DNA of 32,936 nt. Source: Nitrospirota bacterium (GTDB lineage Bacteria; Nitrospirota; Thermodesulfovibrionia; UBA6902; DSMQ01). The notes beneath the pieces were generated by a model, which saw only the letters and a list, made by a program, of their open reading frames with translations, made no database searches and had not been told where the DNA came from. This document shows positions 25,401 to 32,103 of the stretch, one piece after another. A program made the position numbers and the translations under genes. Location: assembly GCA_016212185.1 (NCBI GenBank), contig JACRGX010000101.1:1-32936 (forward strand), given 5' to 3'. Numbering within the stretch: the first letter of the stretch is position 1; each line of letters starts with the position of its first letter.

Positions 25401-26081
25401 AATACTTCCTATTACCTTAATCATCTCCTTTGTTTTCCCCCTTATATCCTCTGCCCTGAAAATCTCTGATATCACTGCAACCCCGTATGCGCCTGCATCT
25501 TTTAATTCGCTGATTTTATTAAGTTTCACCCCGCCGATTGCAAAAACCGGAATCTTTATTTTTTTTGCAGTCTTTTTTAATGTCTCTCTGCCGAGCGGTG
25601 CGCCGTATTTTAATTTTGACGGGGTTCTGTAAACCGGCCCGAAGGTTATAAAATCAGCTCCCTTTTTTTCCGCCTCCACCGCCTCTTTTAAAGAATGCGT
25701 TGAAACCCCGATTAAAAACCGTGATGCCTGCCTGTCCGGTAGGCAGGCGTGAACAACCTTTCTTACTGCATCCGCGGGGATGCTGTTTTGAGCAAGGTGT
25801 ACTCCGTCAGCCCCGACAGCAAGCGCAATGTCCAGCCTGTCGTTGATAAAAAGTTTTGCGTTGTATTTTTTAGTCAATTCCCTCATTTTATACGTTAGTT
25901 TTAAAAGCTCCCTTGTGCCTAAATCCTTTTCCCTGAGTTGAATTGCCCTTGCCCCGCCTTTTAATGCCTCTTTAATGGCAGTGAATAGTGAACAGTGAAC
26001 CTGCCTTGTCGGCAGGCAGGCAGTGAACAGTTTTCTATCGGTAATTAAATAAAGTCTAAAATCAATTGCTTTGTTACTCAT
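25368..26081 (-). CDS. thiE: Thiamine-phosphate synthase with repeat-derived insertions and tail
   Basis: Joins HMP-PP and thiazole phosphate to give thiamine phosphate. TIM-barrel, 237 residues against about 210-220 usual. Motifs: AIQLREKDL, LFINDRLDIALAVGADGVHL, ITFGPVYRTPSK, and PVFAIGGV. Two inserts disturb the pattern, ACLPTRQVHCSLFT near residues 21-34 and ACLPDRQAS near 112-120, both encoded by CTGCCTGNCCGGTAGGCAG-like palindromes. The final ten residues and the stop codon come from PE5. No Shine-Dalgarno precedes the ATG; TJ2 begins 5 bp upstream of it. The core motifs are intact, so the enzyme is probably functional. Confidence 0.93.
   Translation of the reverse strand: MSNKAIDFRLYLITDRKLFTACLPTRQVHCSLFTAIKEALKGGARAIQLREKDLGTRELLKLTYKMRELTKKYNAKLFINDRLDIALAVGADGVHLAQNSIPADAVRKVVHACLPDRQASRFLIGVSTHSLKEAVEAEKKGADFITFGPVYRTPSKLKYGAPLGRETLKKTAKKIKIPVFAIGGVKLNKISELKDAGAYGVAVISEIFRAEDIRGKTKEMIKVIGSIHKAYLPSKSL
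25727..25755. repeat. Palindromic insertion in thiE (GCCTGCCTGTCCGGTAGGCAGGC-type)
   Basis: GCCTGCCT-GTCCGGT-AGGCAGGC hairpin, read in frame as ACLPDRQA. A sister unit with CCTGCC...GGCAGG lies at 25998-26020 of the same gene, read as ACLPTRQV. Confidence 0.85.
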
Positions 26082-26085
26082 ATAG

Positions 26086-26224
26086 GATATAACATGGTAT
26101 AGACTTTGAACGGATTTTTTTGCCGATAGTCAAATTTTTTATTAAAATATCAAGAGGCAAAAACCTCGGATGCCCCGATACTTCGGGGCAGAGAATGAGT
26201 GAAAAGTCTATACCATGTTATATC
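26086..26224. repeat. TJ2: three-stem palindromic element, copy 2 (139 bp)
   Basis: Perfect 22-bp outer arms (GATATAACATGGTATAGACT... at 26086-26107, complement 26203-26224). The second stem is TTTTTGCC/GGCAAAAA and the third CCCCGATACTTCGGGG. The core matches TJ1 and TJ3. It lies between thiG and thiE, 5 bp before the thiE start codon. Confidence 0.92.
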
Positions 26225-26274
26225 ACCCATTGTTATATTATTCATCACCCTTCACTCTTAACTCTTCACTGTCT

Positions 26275-27045
26275 TTACAGCATTCCCTCAAACGGACTGC
26301 TTGCATTTGCATAGAGTTTTTTGGGCATCCTTCCTGCCTTGTACGCCAGCCTTCCTGCCATTACCGCAAACTTCATCGCTTCAGCCATTGCAACCGGGTC
26401 TTTTGCGCCTGCAATCGCTGTGTTTAAAAGCACGGCGTCGCATCCCAATTCCATTGCAATAGCAGTATCAGAGGCGGTCCCGACGCCCGCATCAACAATT
26501 ATCGGGACCTTTGCCTGCTCAAGAATAATTTTTATGTTGTACGGGTTTCTTATGCCAAGCCCTGAGCCGATGGGCGCCGCAAGAGGCATGACAGCGCTTG
26601 CGCCTGCATCCACAAGCCTCAAAGCCATTACAGGATCATCATTTACATAAGGAAGTACCATAAACCCCTCCTTTGCAAGAATCTCCGTTGCCTTGAGCGT
26701 AGCGCAGACATCAGGGAACAGGGTCTTTTCATCGCCTATGACCTCAAGCTTTATAAGGTCAGAGATTCCTGCCTCCCTTGCAAGTCTTGCATATCTTAAG
26801 GCATCTTCCATTGTATAACAGCCTGCCGTATTGGGCAGGATTTTATATTTTTTAGGGTCAATGAAATCAAGCAGGTTTCCAGATTTCCTGTCAAATATAT
26901 TCACCCTTCTTACCGCAACTGTCACGACATCTGCGCCTGCCGCTTCTATTGCCCTTTGTGTTTCTTCAAAGTTCTTATATTTTCCCGTTCCAACCCAGAG
27001 CCGGGATTTAAACTCAATGCCCCTGATTATCAATTTATCTTCCAT
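26275..27045 (-). CDS. thiG: Thiazole synthase
   Basis: Forms the thiazole phosphate carboxylate from deoxyxylulose-5-phosphate, ThiS-thiocarboxylate and dehydroglycine. 256 residues, full length. Motifs: [48 protein letters not shown] (with the Schiff-base Lys), [13 protein letters not shown], and [33 protein letters not shown] at 27045 follows AAGGAGTACAT. The preceding gene in the operon is thiS, separated by a 319-bp spacer of repeats. No insertion in this gene. Confidence 0.97.
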   Translation of the reverse strand: MEDKLIIRGIEFKSRLWVGTGKYKNFEETQRAIEAAGADVVTVAVRRVNIFDRKSGNLLDFIDPKKYKILPNTAGCYTMEDALRYARLAREAGISDLIKLEVIGDEKTLFPDVCATLKATEILAKEGFMVLPYVNDDPVMALRLVDAGASAVMPLAAPIGSGLGIRNPYNIKIILEQAKVPIIVDAGVGTASDTAIAMELGCDAVLLNTAIAGAKDPVAMAEAMKFAVMAGRLAYKAGRMPKKLYANASSPFEGML

Positions 27046-27364
27046 ATGTACTCCTTCTGACTTTATTACTTATATTAAGAAAAGATTCCGGACAAGTCCG
27101 ATGCGGATCTCCGCGAGGAGTCGCTACGACCGGAATGACTCGTTTTTAACTTTCAACTTTTAACTATTAACTTATAACCTGCCAGAGGCAGGCAAGCTCT
27201 TAACTCTCCCTGATGCACCGGATATTCTTCTTGAGCGGATTTTTTTGCCGATAGTCAAAAATTTTATTAAAATAACCAGAGGCAAAAACCTCTCCCGACA
27301 ATTCGGGACGATACTTCGGGGCAGAGAATGAGCGAAAGAAGAATATCCGGTGCATCTCAACCCA
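27046..27364. other. 319-bp thiS-thiG spacer: dispersed repeats and TJ3
   Basis: Contains the thiG Shine-Dalgarno and a partial GTCATTCC-type element (about 27084-27139, with CCGGACAAGTCCG and CGGATCTCCGCGAGGAGTCG). A run of TTAACTTTTAACT-like units with the palindrome CCTGCCAGAGGCAGG (27179-27193) follows, and then TJ3 (27212-27356). No gene or promoter seen. Confidence 0.78.
27212..27356. repeat. TJ3: three-stem palindromic element, copy 3 (145 bp)
   Basis: Perfect 21-bp outer arms (GATGCACCGGATATTCTTCT... and its complement ending at 27356). The core is GAGCGGATTTTTTTGCC...GGCAAAAACCTC...GATACTTCGGGGCAGAGAATGAGCG, with an added CCCGACAATTCGGG hairpin. It starts 9 bp beyond the thiS stop codon. 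Confidence 0.92.
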
Positions 27365-27565
27365 TCATCCTCCTCCTACAAAATTCACAATCTCCACCGA
27401 ATCGCCGTCACGAAGGACCTGAGCATGAAAATCGCATTTCTTGACAATCTTCATGTTCACCTCAACAGCGACCCTCGCAGACTTAATCTTCAAGCCCTGC
27501 AAAAGCCCTGAGACAGTAATATCATCCTGAAATTCTGTTATATCGCCGTTTAGTTTAAGTTTCAT
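27365..27565 (-). CDS. thiS: Sulfur carrier protein ThiS
   Basis: Ubiquitin-like carrier whose C-terminal Gly is thiocarboxylated to donate sulfur to ThiG. 66 residues, typical length. It begins MKLKLNGDITEF, contains the family pattern VAVEVNMKIV followed by LRDGDSVEIVNFVGGG, and ends in Gly-Gly-Gly where most relatives end in Gly-Gly. It lies between the hydG/thiH-like gene and thiG in the operon, flanked by PE6 upstream and TJ3 downstream. No Shine-Dalgarno is obvious before the ATG. Confidence 0.93.
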   Translation of the reverse strand: MKLKLNGDITEFQDDITVSGLLQGLKIKSARVAVEVNMKIVKKCDFHAQVLRDGDSVEIVNFVGGG

Positions 27566-27580
27566 AGAAAAATCGTAAAA

Positions 27581-27726
27581 AGCATATATGTCCGAAAAAC
27601 TTTAAGGCAACACCTTTAAGTCATGCTGCCTTTTGCAAATAGTTCAAAAGCAAATACTTAAAACTTTTTGTAGCATGACTTATAATAATAATGTTGCTTG
27701 CTTAAAGTTTTGGGGGTATGTATGCT
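27581..27726. repeat. Palindromic element PE6 (146 bp)
   Basis: Arms AGCATATATGTCC-AAAACTTTAAG and the complement ending at 27726. The inner stem TCATGCTGC faces the near-complement TAGCATGA. One half has GGCAACACCTTTAAGTCATG, the other (as complement) AGCAACATTATTATTATAAG, the same asymmetry as PE1-PE5. It fills the spacer between the hydG/thiH-like gene and thiS. Confidence 0.84.
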
Positions 27727-27749
27727 TTTTACTCTCAACCCTTAACTTA

Positions 27750-29090
27750 TTACACATGCAAATCCCTTTTCCCCTGTTCAATTAACTTAAATTTCTCAAA
27801 TATCCCGTTGCCTATTTTCTCAGCCTCCTCTTTAAGCCTTTTTGTCAAAAGCCCCCGCACATTGTCTGACGCATAATCCTCCACATATTCCTTAAGCGTA
27901 AGCAGTGCATTTTGCCGGCACAGGTTTTTAATGGTCTGCCCCTCTGCAAGCTCTCTGAATTTCTCACCGCTTCTTCCTTCCCTGTAACAGGCAGTGCAGA
28001 GGCTCGGAATAAGTCCGAGGCTTGCGATAGCGCTCATCACCTCATCAAGACTTCTTTTGTCTCCTATTTCAAACTGCGCAGTATCGCTGTCATTCAGGTA
28101 ACCCAAGGGGCTGGTCCTTGAACCTGCGGACACCTGCGATGCTCCGGTTAAAAAAAGTTCGTCCCTGAGTTTTGCAGGCTCTCTCGTAGTAATCACAATG
28201 CCTGTGTAGGGAAGAGAGAGGCGGTAAATTGCAACTATTTTTTTAAAATCATCGTCTGAAACCGTATGTTTTGTCCCTGTAAATCCCGAGCCTTCCGCAG
28301 GCTGAAGCCTCGGCGCTGAAAGCGTGTGCGGACCAAAGCCGTATTTTCTTAATAACCTGTTGCTGTGCGCAATTAAAGCCCACACATCCCATCTCCAGTC
28401 ATAAATGCCGAGAAGCACTCCCATTCCGACATCCTCAAAGCCCGCCTCTATTGCCCTGTCTATGACATTAAGCCGCCATTGATAATCGGATTTTGGGCCT
28501 GACGGATGCAGAGTCCTGTATGTTGGGATATGGTATGTCTCCTGAAAGCACTGATAAACGCCTGTGCCCGAAGCCTTGAGCCTTTTGAAATCTTCAACAC
28601 TCATGGGCGCCGCATTGACATGCAGTATCCTTATGTCTGTGTTTTTGTAGATTGCGCTGATAATTGTCTCAAGGTAGTCAATGCCTGATAATTTCGGATG
28701 CTCGCTCGTAACAAGTAATAGCCTCTTATATCCCCTGCCGGCAAGCAGGGACGCCTCTTTAAGCGCCTCCTCAATGCTCAGGTTTTTTCTTTTTGCCTTT
28801 TTGTTCCCAATTCTAAAACCGCAGTACAGGCAGTCGTTTATACATTCATTTGAAAGATATAGCGGGGCAAAAAGCACTATTCTCCTGCCATAGACTTTTT
28901 CCTTGACCCTGCGGCTAACGTCAAAGACCTCATCCCACAAATCCTTTCCGCTGAGATTTATCAGGAATGAAACATCCCTGAGGCTTAATGCGTGCAGGTT
29001 CAGGGACTTAGCAAGGATATCTCTGAGGAGATGCCTGTCATTTGCTGCTAAACTGCTTTTCGTGATGGTATGCAAACAAAAAAACCGCAT
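27750..29090 (-). CDS. Radical SAM tyrosine lyase of the ThiH/HydG family, HydG-like, in the thiamine operon
   Basis: 446 residues. The radical SAM motif C83-x3-C87-x2-C90 lies in NECINDCLYCGF. Unlike classical ThiH (about 370 residues) it has the HydG-type C-terminal extension with C365-x2-C368-x22-C391 (CTACYREGRSG...NLCRQNA), which in HydG binds the auxiliary cluster that makes the Fe(CO)(CN) synthon. Context says thiamine: a TPP riboswitch directly upstream and thiS-thiG-thiE-thiC downstream, with no hydE or hydF visible. It likely cleaves tyrosine to dehydroglycine for ThiG. The ATG at 29090 lies in the stem of the riboswitch terminator with no usable Shine-Dalgarno spacing. A downstream TTG (29075) is an alternative start. 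Confidence 0.85.
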   Translation of the reverse strand: MRFFCLHTITKSSLAANDRHLLRDILAKSLNLHALSLRDVSFLINLSGKDLWDEVFDVSRRVKEKVYGRRIVLFAPLYLSNECINDCLYCGFRIGNKKAKRKNLSIEEALKEASLLAGRGYKRLLLVTSEHPKLSGIDYLETIISAIYKNTDIRILHVNAAPMSVEDFKRLKASGTGVYQCFQETYHIPTYRTLHPSGPKSDYQWRLNVIDRAIEAGFEDVGMGVLLGIYDWRWDVWALIAHSNRLLRKYGFGPHTLSAPRLQPAEGSGFTGTKHTVSDDDFKKIVAIYRLSLPYTGIVITTREPAKLRDELFLTGASQVSAGSRTSPLGYLNDSDTAQFEIGDKRSLDEVMSAIASLGLIPSLCTACYREGRSGEKFRELAEGQTIKNLCRQNALLTLKEYVEDYASDNVRGLLTKRLKEEAEKIGNGIFEKFKLIEQGKRDLHV

Positions 29091-29122
29091 CCCCTGTCAT
29101 TGCTCATAGAAAAGAGATACGG
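29078..29122 (-). terminator. Terminator of the TPP riboswitch expression platform
   Basis: On the minus strand CCGTATCTC (29122-29114) can pair with GGGGATGCGG (29094-29085) through 9 bp including G.U pairs. Seven T residues (29084-29078) follow. The stem and U-tract overlap the first codons of the hydG/thiH-like frame, so termination would occur inside the apparent coding start. Confidence 0.65.
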
Positions 29123-29236
29123 CATCCTCCTTTTCCTCCGCCGGCATTACCCGGTTCAGGTTCAATGGGTCTCTCCCGATTTATCGGGGGACTCTCAGGC
29201 ATACCCGGCATTTATGCGGATATTCGCCTCCCCAGG
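29123..29236 (-). ncRNA. TPP riboswitch (THI element)
   Basis: Minus-strand reading shows the THI-box landmarks in order: GGGTATGCCTGAGAG (containing the CUGAGA motif), a variable hairpin CCCCCGATAAATCGGG, GAACCTGAACCGGGTAATGC, and CCGGCGGAGGAAAAAGG. The last two form the pyrophosphate/pyrimidine-binding helices. The P1 boundaries are approximate. It lies between a strong promoter and the first thiamine gene and is followed by a terminator, which implies transcriptional attenuation when thiamine pyrophosphate is abundant. Confidence 0.93.
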
Positions 29237-29245
29237 GTAGATTTA

Positions 29246-29275
29246 AGTATAATGCTGTCCGGGTAATTGTGTCAA
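29246..29275 (-). promoter_or_regulatory. Sigma-70 promoter of the thiamine operon
   Basis: Minus strand TTGACA (29275-29270), 18-bp spacer, TATACT (29251-29246). Transcription would begin near 29239, immediately before the riboswitch. The -35 box overlaps the stop codon region of mqnE. Confidence 0.82.
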
Positions 29276-30498
29276 GCAGACGCACCTGGTCTGTAAAACG
29301 AATCCCTCTCAACAGGCTGTTTGTCTGCTTTTTGGATTAAATTTATCAGCTCATCTTTGGTCATTGCACTGCCTGAGAGTGCGCCTGCTGAATGGGTAAT
29401 TCTTTCTTCAATTACAGTGCCGTCAAGGTCATCCGCGCCAAAAAGGAGCGCAAGCTGGGCAATTTTTTCGCCGAGCATTATCCAGTAAGCCTTGATGTGG
29501 GGGAAGTTATCAAGGAAGATCCTTGATACGGCAATTGTCTTAATGTCATCAATGCCTGAAGTAAAACGGCTGGGATTAGGGGTTTGGAAAGATAGGGATT
29601 GGGGTTTGGGGGTTTGGGGGTTGGAAGTCATTCTATTACTAATCCCTAATCCCGAATCCCCAACTGCCAGTTCTGTGTTCATGGGGTGAAACGCCAACGG
29701 GATAAATGCCTGAAACCCTCCGGTTTTGTCCTGAAGCTCCCTTAGTTTAAGCATGTGTTCAACACGGTGCCTGTATGTCTCACGGTGTCCGTAGAGCATT
29801 GTTGCATTTGATTTAATGCCTGCGCTGTGAGCCTTTTCCATAATCTCAAGCCATCTTCTGCCTGTGATTTTTTCAGGGCATATTTTATTTCTAACATCTG
29901 AATTGAATATCTCAGCCCCTCCGCCGGGCATGGAGCCAAGCCCTGCATTTTTTAATGCGGCAAGGACAGAGGCAAGGCTTAGACCGCTTATCTTTGAAAA
30001 ATAATCTATCTCAACCGCAGTAAAAGCCTTTATGTGAATGTCGGGAAAGTTCTTTTTAACATCTCTGAGCATTTCAAGATAAAAATCAAAAGTCCAGTCA
30101 GGATGAAGCCCGCCGACAATGTGAACCTCTGAAAGACCGTGAGACGTAAGGGGTGTAAGGCGTAAAGCGTGAGACGTGAGACGTCCTGTGATTCTCTTAT
30201 CTCCTGACTCCTGTGCTCTGAGCTTTTTAATAATCTCTTTAATCGTCAGCTCATATGCGCCTTTTTCACCTTTTGAGCGGCTGAATGCGCAGAACTTACA
30301 GCGGTTGACGCAGATGTTTGTGGGGTTTATGTGATGGTTGCGGATAAAATAGACTTTGTTCTTATTTTTTTTGCGGGCAATGTACGATGCAAGCCTGCCA
30401 ATGGTGAAGATATCATCGTTTTGAAAAAGCGTCAGGGCATCATCAGAGGTCAGACGCTTTCCGGAGAGGACTTTGGCTTCAATTTTATTAAGGGACAT
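29272..30498 (-). CDS. mqnE: Aminodeoxyfutalosine synthase with two repeat-derived insertions
   Basis: Radical SAM enzyme of the futalosine route to menaquinone. Motifs: NICVNRCKFCAFSR (C-x3-C-x2-C), VHIVGGLHPD, DIHIKAFTAVEIDYFSKISG, PGGGAEIFN, ATMLYGHRETY, GGFQAFIPLAFHP and IKAYWIMLGEKIAQLAL; the AFTAVEI pattern favours MqnE over MqnC. From ATG 30498 it has 408 residues versus about 360 usual; an upstream TTG at 30522 is less likely. The surplus sits in two loops: RITGRLTSHALRLTPLTSHG (DNA about 30136-30205) and SNPQTPKPQSLSFQTPNPS (DNA about 29575-29660). Both are encoded by degenerate tandem repeats. No Shine-Dalgarno; TATACT lies 7 nt before the ATG. Confidence 0.93.
   Translation of the reverse strand: MSLNKIEAKVLSGKRLTSDDALTLFQNDDIFTIGRLASYIARKKNKNKVYFIRNHHINPTNICVNRCKFCAFSRSKGEKGAYELTIKEIIKKLRAQESGDKRITGRLTSHALRLTPLTSHGLSEVHIVGGLHPDWTFDFYLEMLRDVKKNFPDIHIKAFTAVEIDYFSKISGLSLASVLAALKNAGLGSMPGGGAEIFNSDVRNKICPEKITGRRWLEIMEKAHSAGIKSNATMLYGHRETYRHRVEHMLKLRELQDKTGGFQAFIPLAFHPMNTELAVGDSGLGISNRMTSNPQTPKPQSLSFQTPNPSRFTSGIDDIKTIAVSRIFLDNFPHIKAYWIMLGEKIAQLALLFGADDLDGTVIEERITHSAGALSGSAMTKDELINLIQKADKQPVERDSFYRPGASA
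29575..29660. repeat. Degenerate GGGATTAGGGGTTTGG-type palindrome inside mqnE
   Basis: GGGATTAGGGGTTTGG and GGGATTGGGGTTTGGGGG units (left) face CTAATCCCTAATCCCGAATC (right). Read on the minus strand as a Pro/Gln/Ser-rich loop between conserved HPMNTELA and TSGIDDIKTIAVSRI. Confidence 0.85.
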
Positions 30499-30514
30499 AA
30501 TTAAGAGTATAAGA

Positions 30515-30613
30515 GGGTTCAAGGATTCCAGCGGTCAAGGGGTCAAGTGAAGGTAACAATCAACAATATCATTGCATTACTTGAACCCTTGAATCCTTGA
30601 CCCCTCGAACCCT
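30515..30613. repeat. TTCAAGGG-type palindrome between htpX and mqnE
   Basis: GGGTTCAAGGATTCC...GGTCAAGGGGTCAAG faces CTTGAACCCTTGAATCCTTG and CCCCTCGAACCCTG. It is built of the same octamer (TTGAACCC) that occurs four times inside ileS. It fills the whole intergenic region. Confidence 0.88.
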
Positions 30614-30618
30614 GTCTT

Positions 30619-31461
30619 TCACAGCGTCATGCTTTCAAGCCTTGCAATCCTCTCTTCCATGGGCGGATGCGTGCTGAAGAGCTTTAAAAGCCCTCCGCCT
30701 GAAAAGGGATTTACAATAAACATATGCGCCGTGGCAGGAGTTGCCGTCTGAAGGGGTATCCTCTGGGATGCCATATGCAGTTTTTTAAGCGCATTTGCAA
30801 GGTTCCTCGGGTTGCCGGCTATCCTTGCGCCTCCGGCATCTGCCAGGTATTCCATTGAACGGGATATAGCCATCTGAATAAGCATTGCCGCAATAGGACC
30901 TACAATCATCATTACCAGCGCTGCAAAAGGACTCCCGCCCTCATCATCATCGCTTCTTCCGCCGAATATCATGGCCCACTGCGCCATCTGCGCAAGATAG
31001 CTTATTGCGCCGGCAATTGTAGCCGCAATCGTGCCTATCAGAATATCCCTGTGTTTTACATGAGCCAACTCATGGGCTATAACGCCTTCAAGCTCCTCAC
31101 GAGTCAAAATATTCATTATCCCTCTCGTGACGGCGACTGCCGCATGTTCAGGATTTCTTCCTGTGGCAAAGGCATTGGGCTGGTCTCCTTCAATTATATA
31201 AACCTTTGGCAAAGGAATCTCCGCCCTCTGCGCAAGCCTTCTTACAATTGAGAAAAGCTCAGGGGCATCGTTTTCCCTTACTTCCTTAGCGCGGTACATT
31301 TTAAGCACAATCTTATCGCTGAACCAGTATGTAACAAGGTTCATCACAAGGGCAAACATAAGCGCCATGGTCATGCCGGACCTGCCGCCAAAAGCAGCGC
31401 CTGCCCATACAAGGATAAGCGTAAGCATAACCATAAAAAACATTGTCTTCATTGTATTCAT
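30619..31461 (-). CDS. htpX: Membrane metalloprotease HtpX
   Basis: Zinc protease of the inner membrane involved in membrane-protein quality control. 280 residues. Two N-terminal hydrophobic segments (about 5-25 and 30-47), then the cytosolic domain with [11 protein letters not shown] and the HExxH zinc motif H130-E131-LA-H134 in [12 protein letters not shown]. Two further hydrophobic segments (about 140-160 and 180-200) and the [13 protein letters not shown] region with the third ligand Glu follow. The C-terminus has [18 protein letters not shown] at 31461 follows GGAGGT at 6 nt. Single gene; a repeat palindrome separates it from mqnE. Confidence 0.96.
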   Translation of the reverse strand: MNTMKTMFFMVMLTLILVWAGAAFGGRSGMTMALMFALVMNLVTYWFSDKIVLKMYRAKEVRENDAPELFSIVRRLAQRAEIPLPKVYIIEGDQPNAFATGRNPEHAAVAVTRGIMNILTREELEGVIAHELAHVKHRDILIGTIAATIAGAISYLAQMAQWAMIFGGRSDDDEGGSPFAALVMMIVGPIAAMLIQMAISRSMEYLADAGGARIAGNPRNLANALKKLHMASQRIPLQTATPATAHMFIVNPFSGGGLLKLFSTHPPMEERIARLESMTL

Positions 31462-31768
31462 TGTGTTACCTCCGTTTTATCAGTTGCAAATCAATGTTAA
31501 AAATAACATAAATTTTCATCGTAAATCAAGCCACCCCAGCCAGCCTGATGTCAAAATTTCTCTGATTCTCTTTTTGCCCATTTATCCGTCATTCCAGCGC
31601 AGGCGGAAATCCAGTATTTAAAGGTTTTGGTTCCCCCGATTAAATCGGAGGACAACGTCTGGATTCCATAACAAGTACGGAATGACAATAGAGAAGGTTC
31701 ATTGACAAAACCCCTTGCAAAGCAATATAATTTACTAAATCTCTACTTAAGTTAAGGAGGATGCAGGG
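31462..31768. other. 307-bp divergent spacer htpX-trxA with a GTCATTCC repeat
   Basis: Contains the htpX Shine-Dalgarno at one end, a GTCATTCC...GGAATGAC element (31588-31686) with internal hairpins such as CCCCCGATTAAATCGGAGG, then the trxA promoter and its AAGGAGG (31754-31760). No further gene seen. Confidence 0.8.
31702..31731 (+). promoter_or_regulatory. Sigma-70 promoter of trxA
   Basis: TTGACA (31702-31707), 18-bp spacer, TATAAT (31726-31731). Transcription near 31738 gives a 31-nt leader with AAGGAGG ahead of the ATG at 31769. Confidence 0.85.
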
Positions 31769-32095
31769 ATGTCTGAGAATATTACAAATGTAAATGCTGA
31801 GTCTTGGGATAAAGAGGTTGTTCAAACACTGGGAATTGTCATGGTTGATTTTTGGGCCACATGGTGCGGCCCATGCAAGACAATAGCTCCCACAATTGAA
31901 GAATTAGCCAAAGAATATACAGGCAAGGCAAAATTTGTAAAAGTTAACACGGATGAAAACCCTGACCTTGCAAGCCGTTATAAAATTACCGGTATTCCGA
32001 CACTCATCTTTTTTAAAGACGGCCAGCCAAAGGAACAGGTAGTCGGGGCAGTGCCAAAGGCTCACCTCAAGACAAAATTAGACTCCCTCCTTTAA
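31769..32095 (+). CDS. trxA: Thioredoxin
   Basis: Small cytoplasmic dithiol reductant. 108 residues with the classical active site WATWCGPCK (Cys33, Cys36), the VDFWA strand before it, and the cis-Pro motif GIPTLIFF. The C-terminus GAVPKAHLKTKLDSLL is as expected. It has a near-consensus sigma-70 promoter and a strong Shine-Dalgarno, the most conventional expression signals in the window. It lies 8 bp upstream of the thioredoxin reductase gene, so the redox pair is an operon. Confidence 0.97.
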   Translation: MSENITNVNAESWDKEVVQTLGIVMVDFWATWCGPCKTIAPTIEELAKEYTGKAKFVKVNTDENPDLASRYKITGIPTLIFFKDGQPKEQVVGAVPKAHLKTKLDSLL

Positions 32096-32103
32096 TAAAT
32101 AAA

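Noticed and set aside
31367-31621. Plus-strand frame of 84 codons over the start of htpX and the spacer
   Set aside because: Overlaps the htpX signal-anchor antisense and a dispersed GTCATTCC repeat; no initiation signal.
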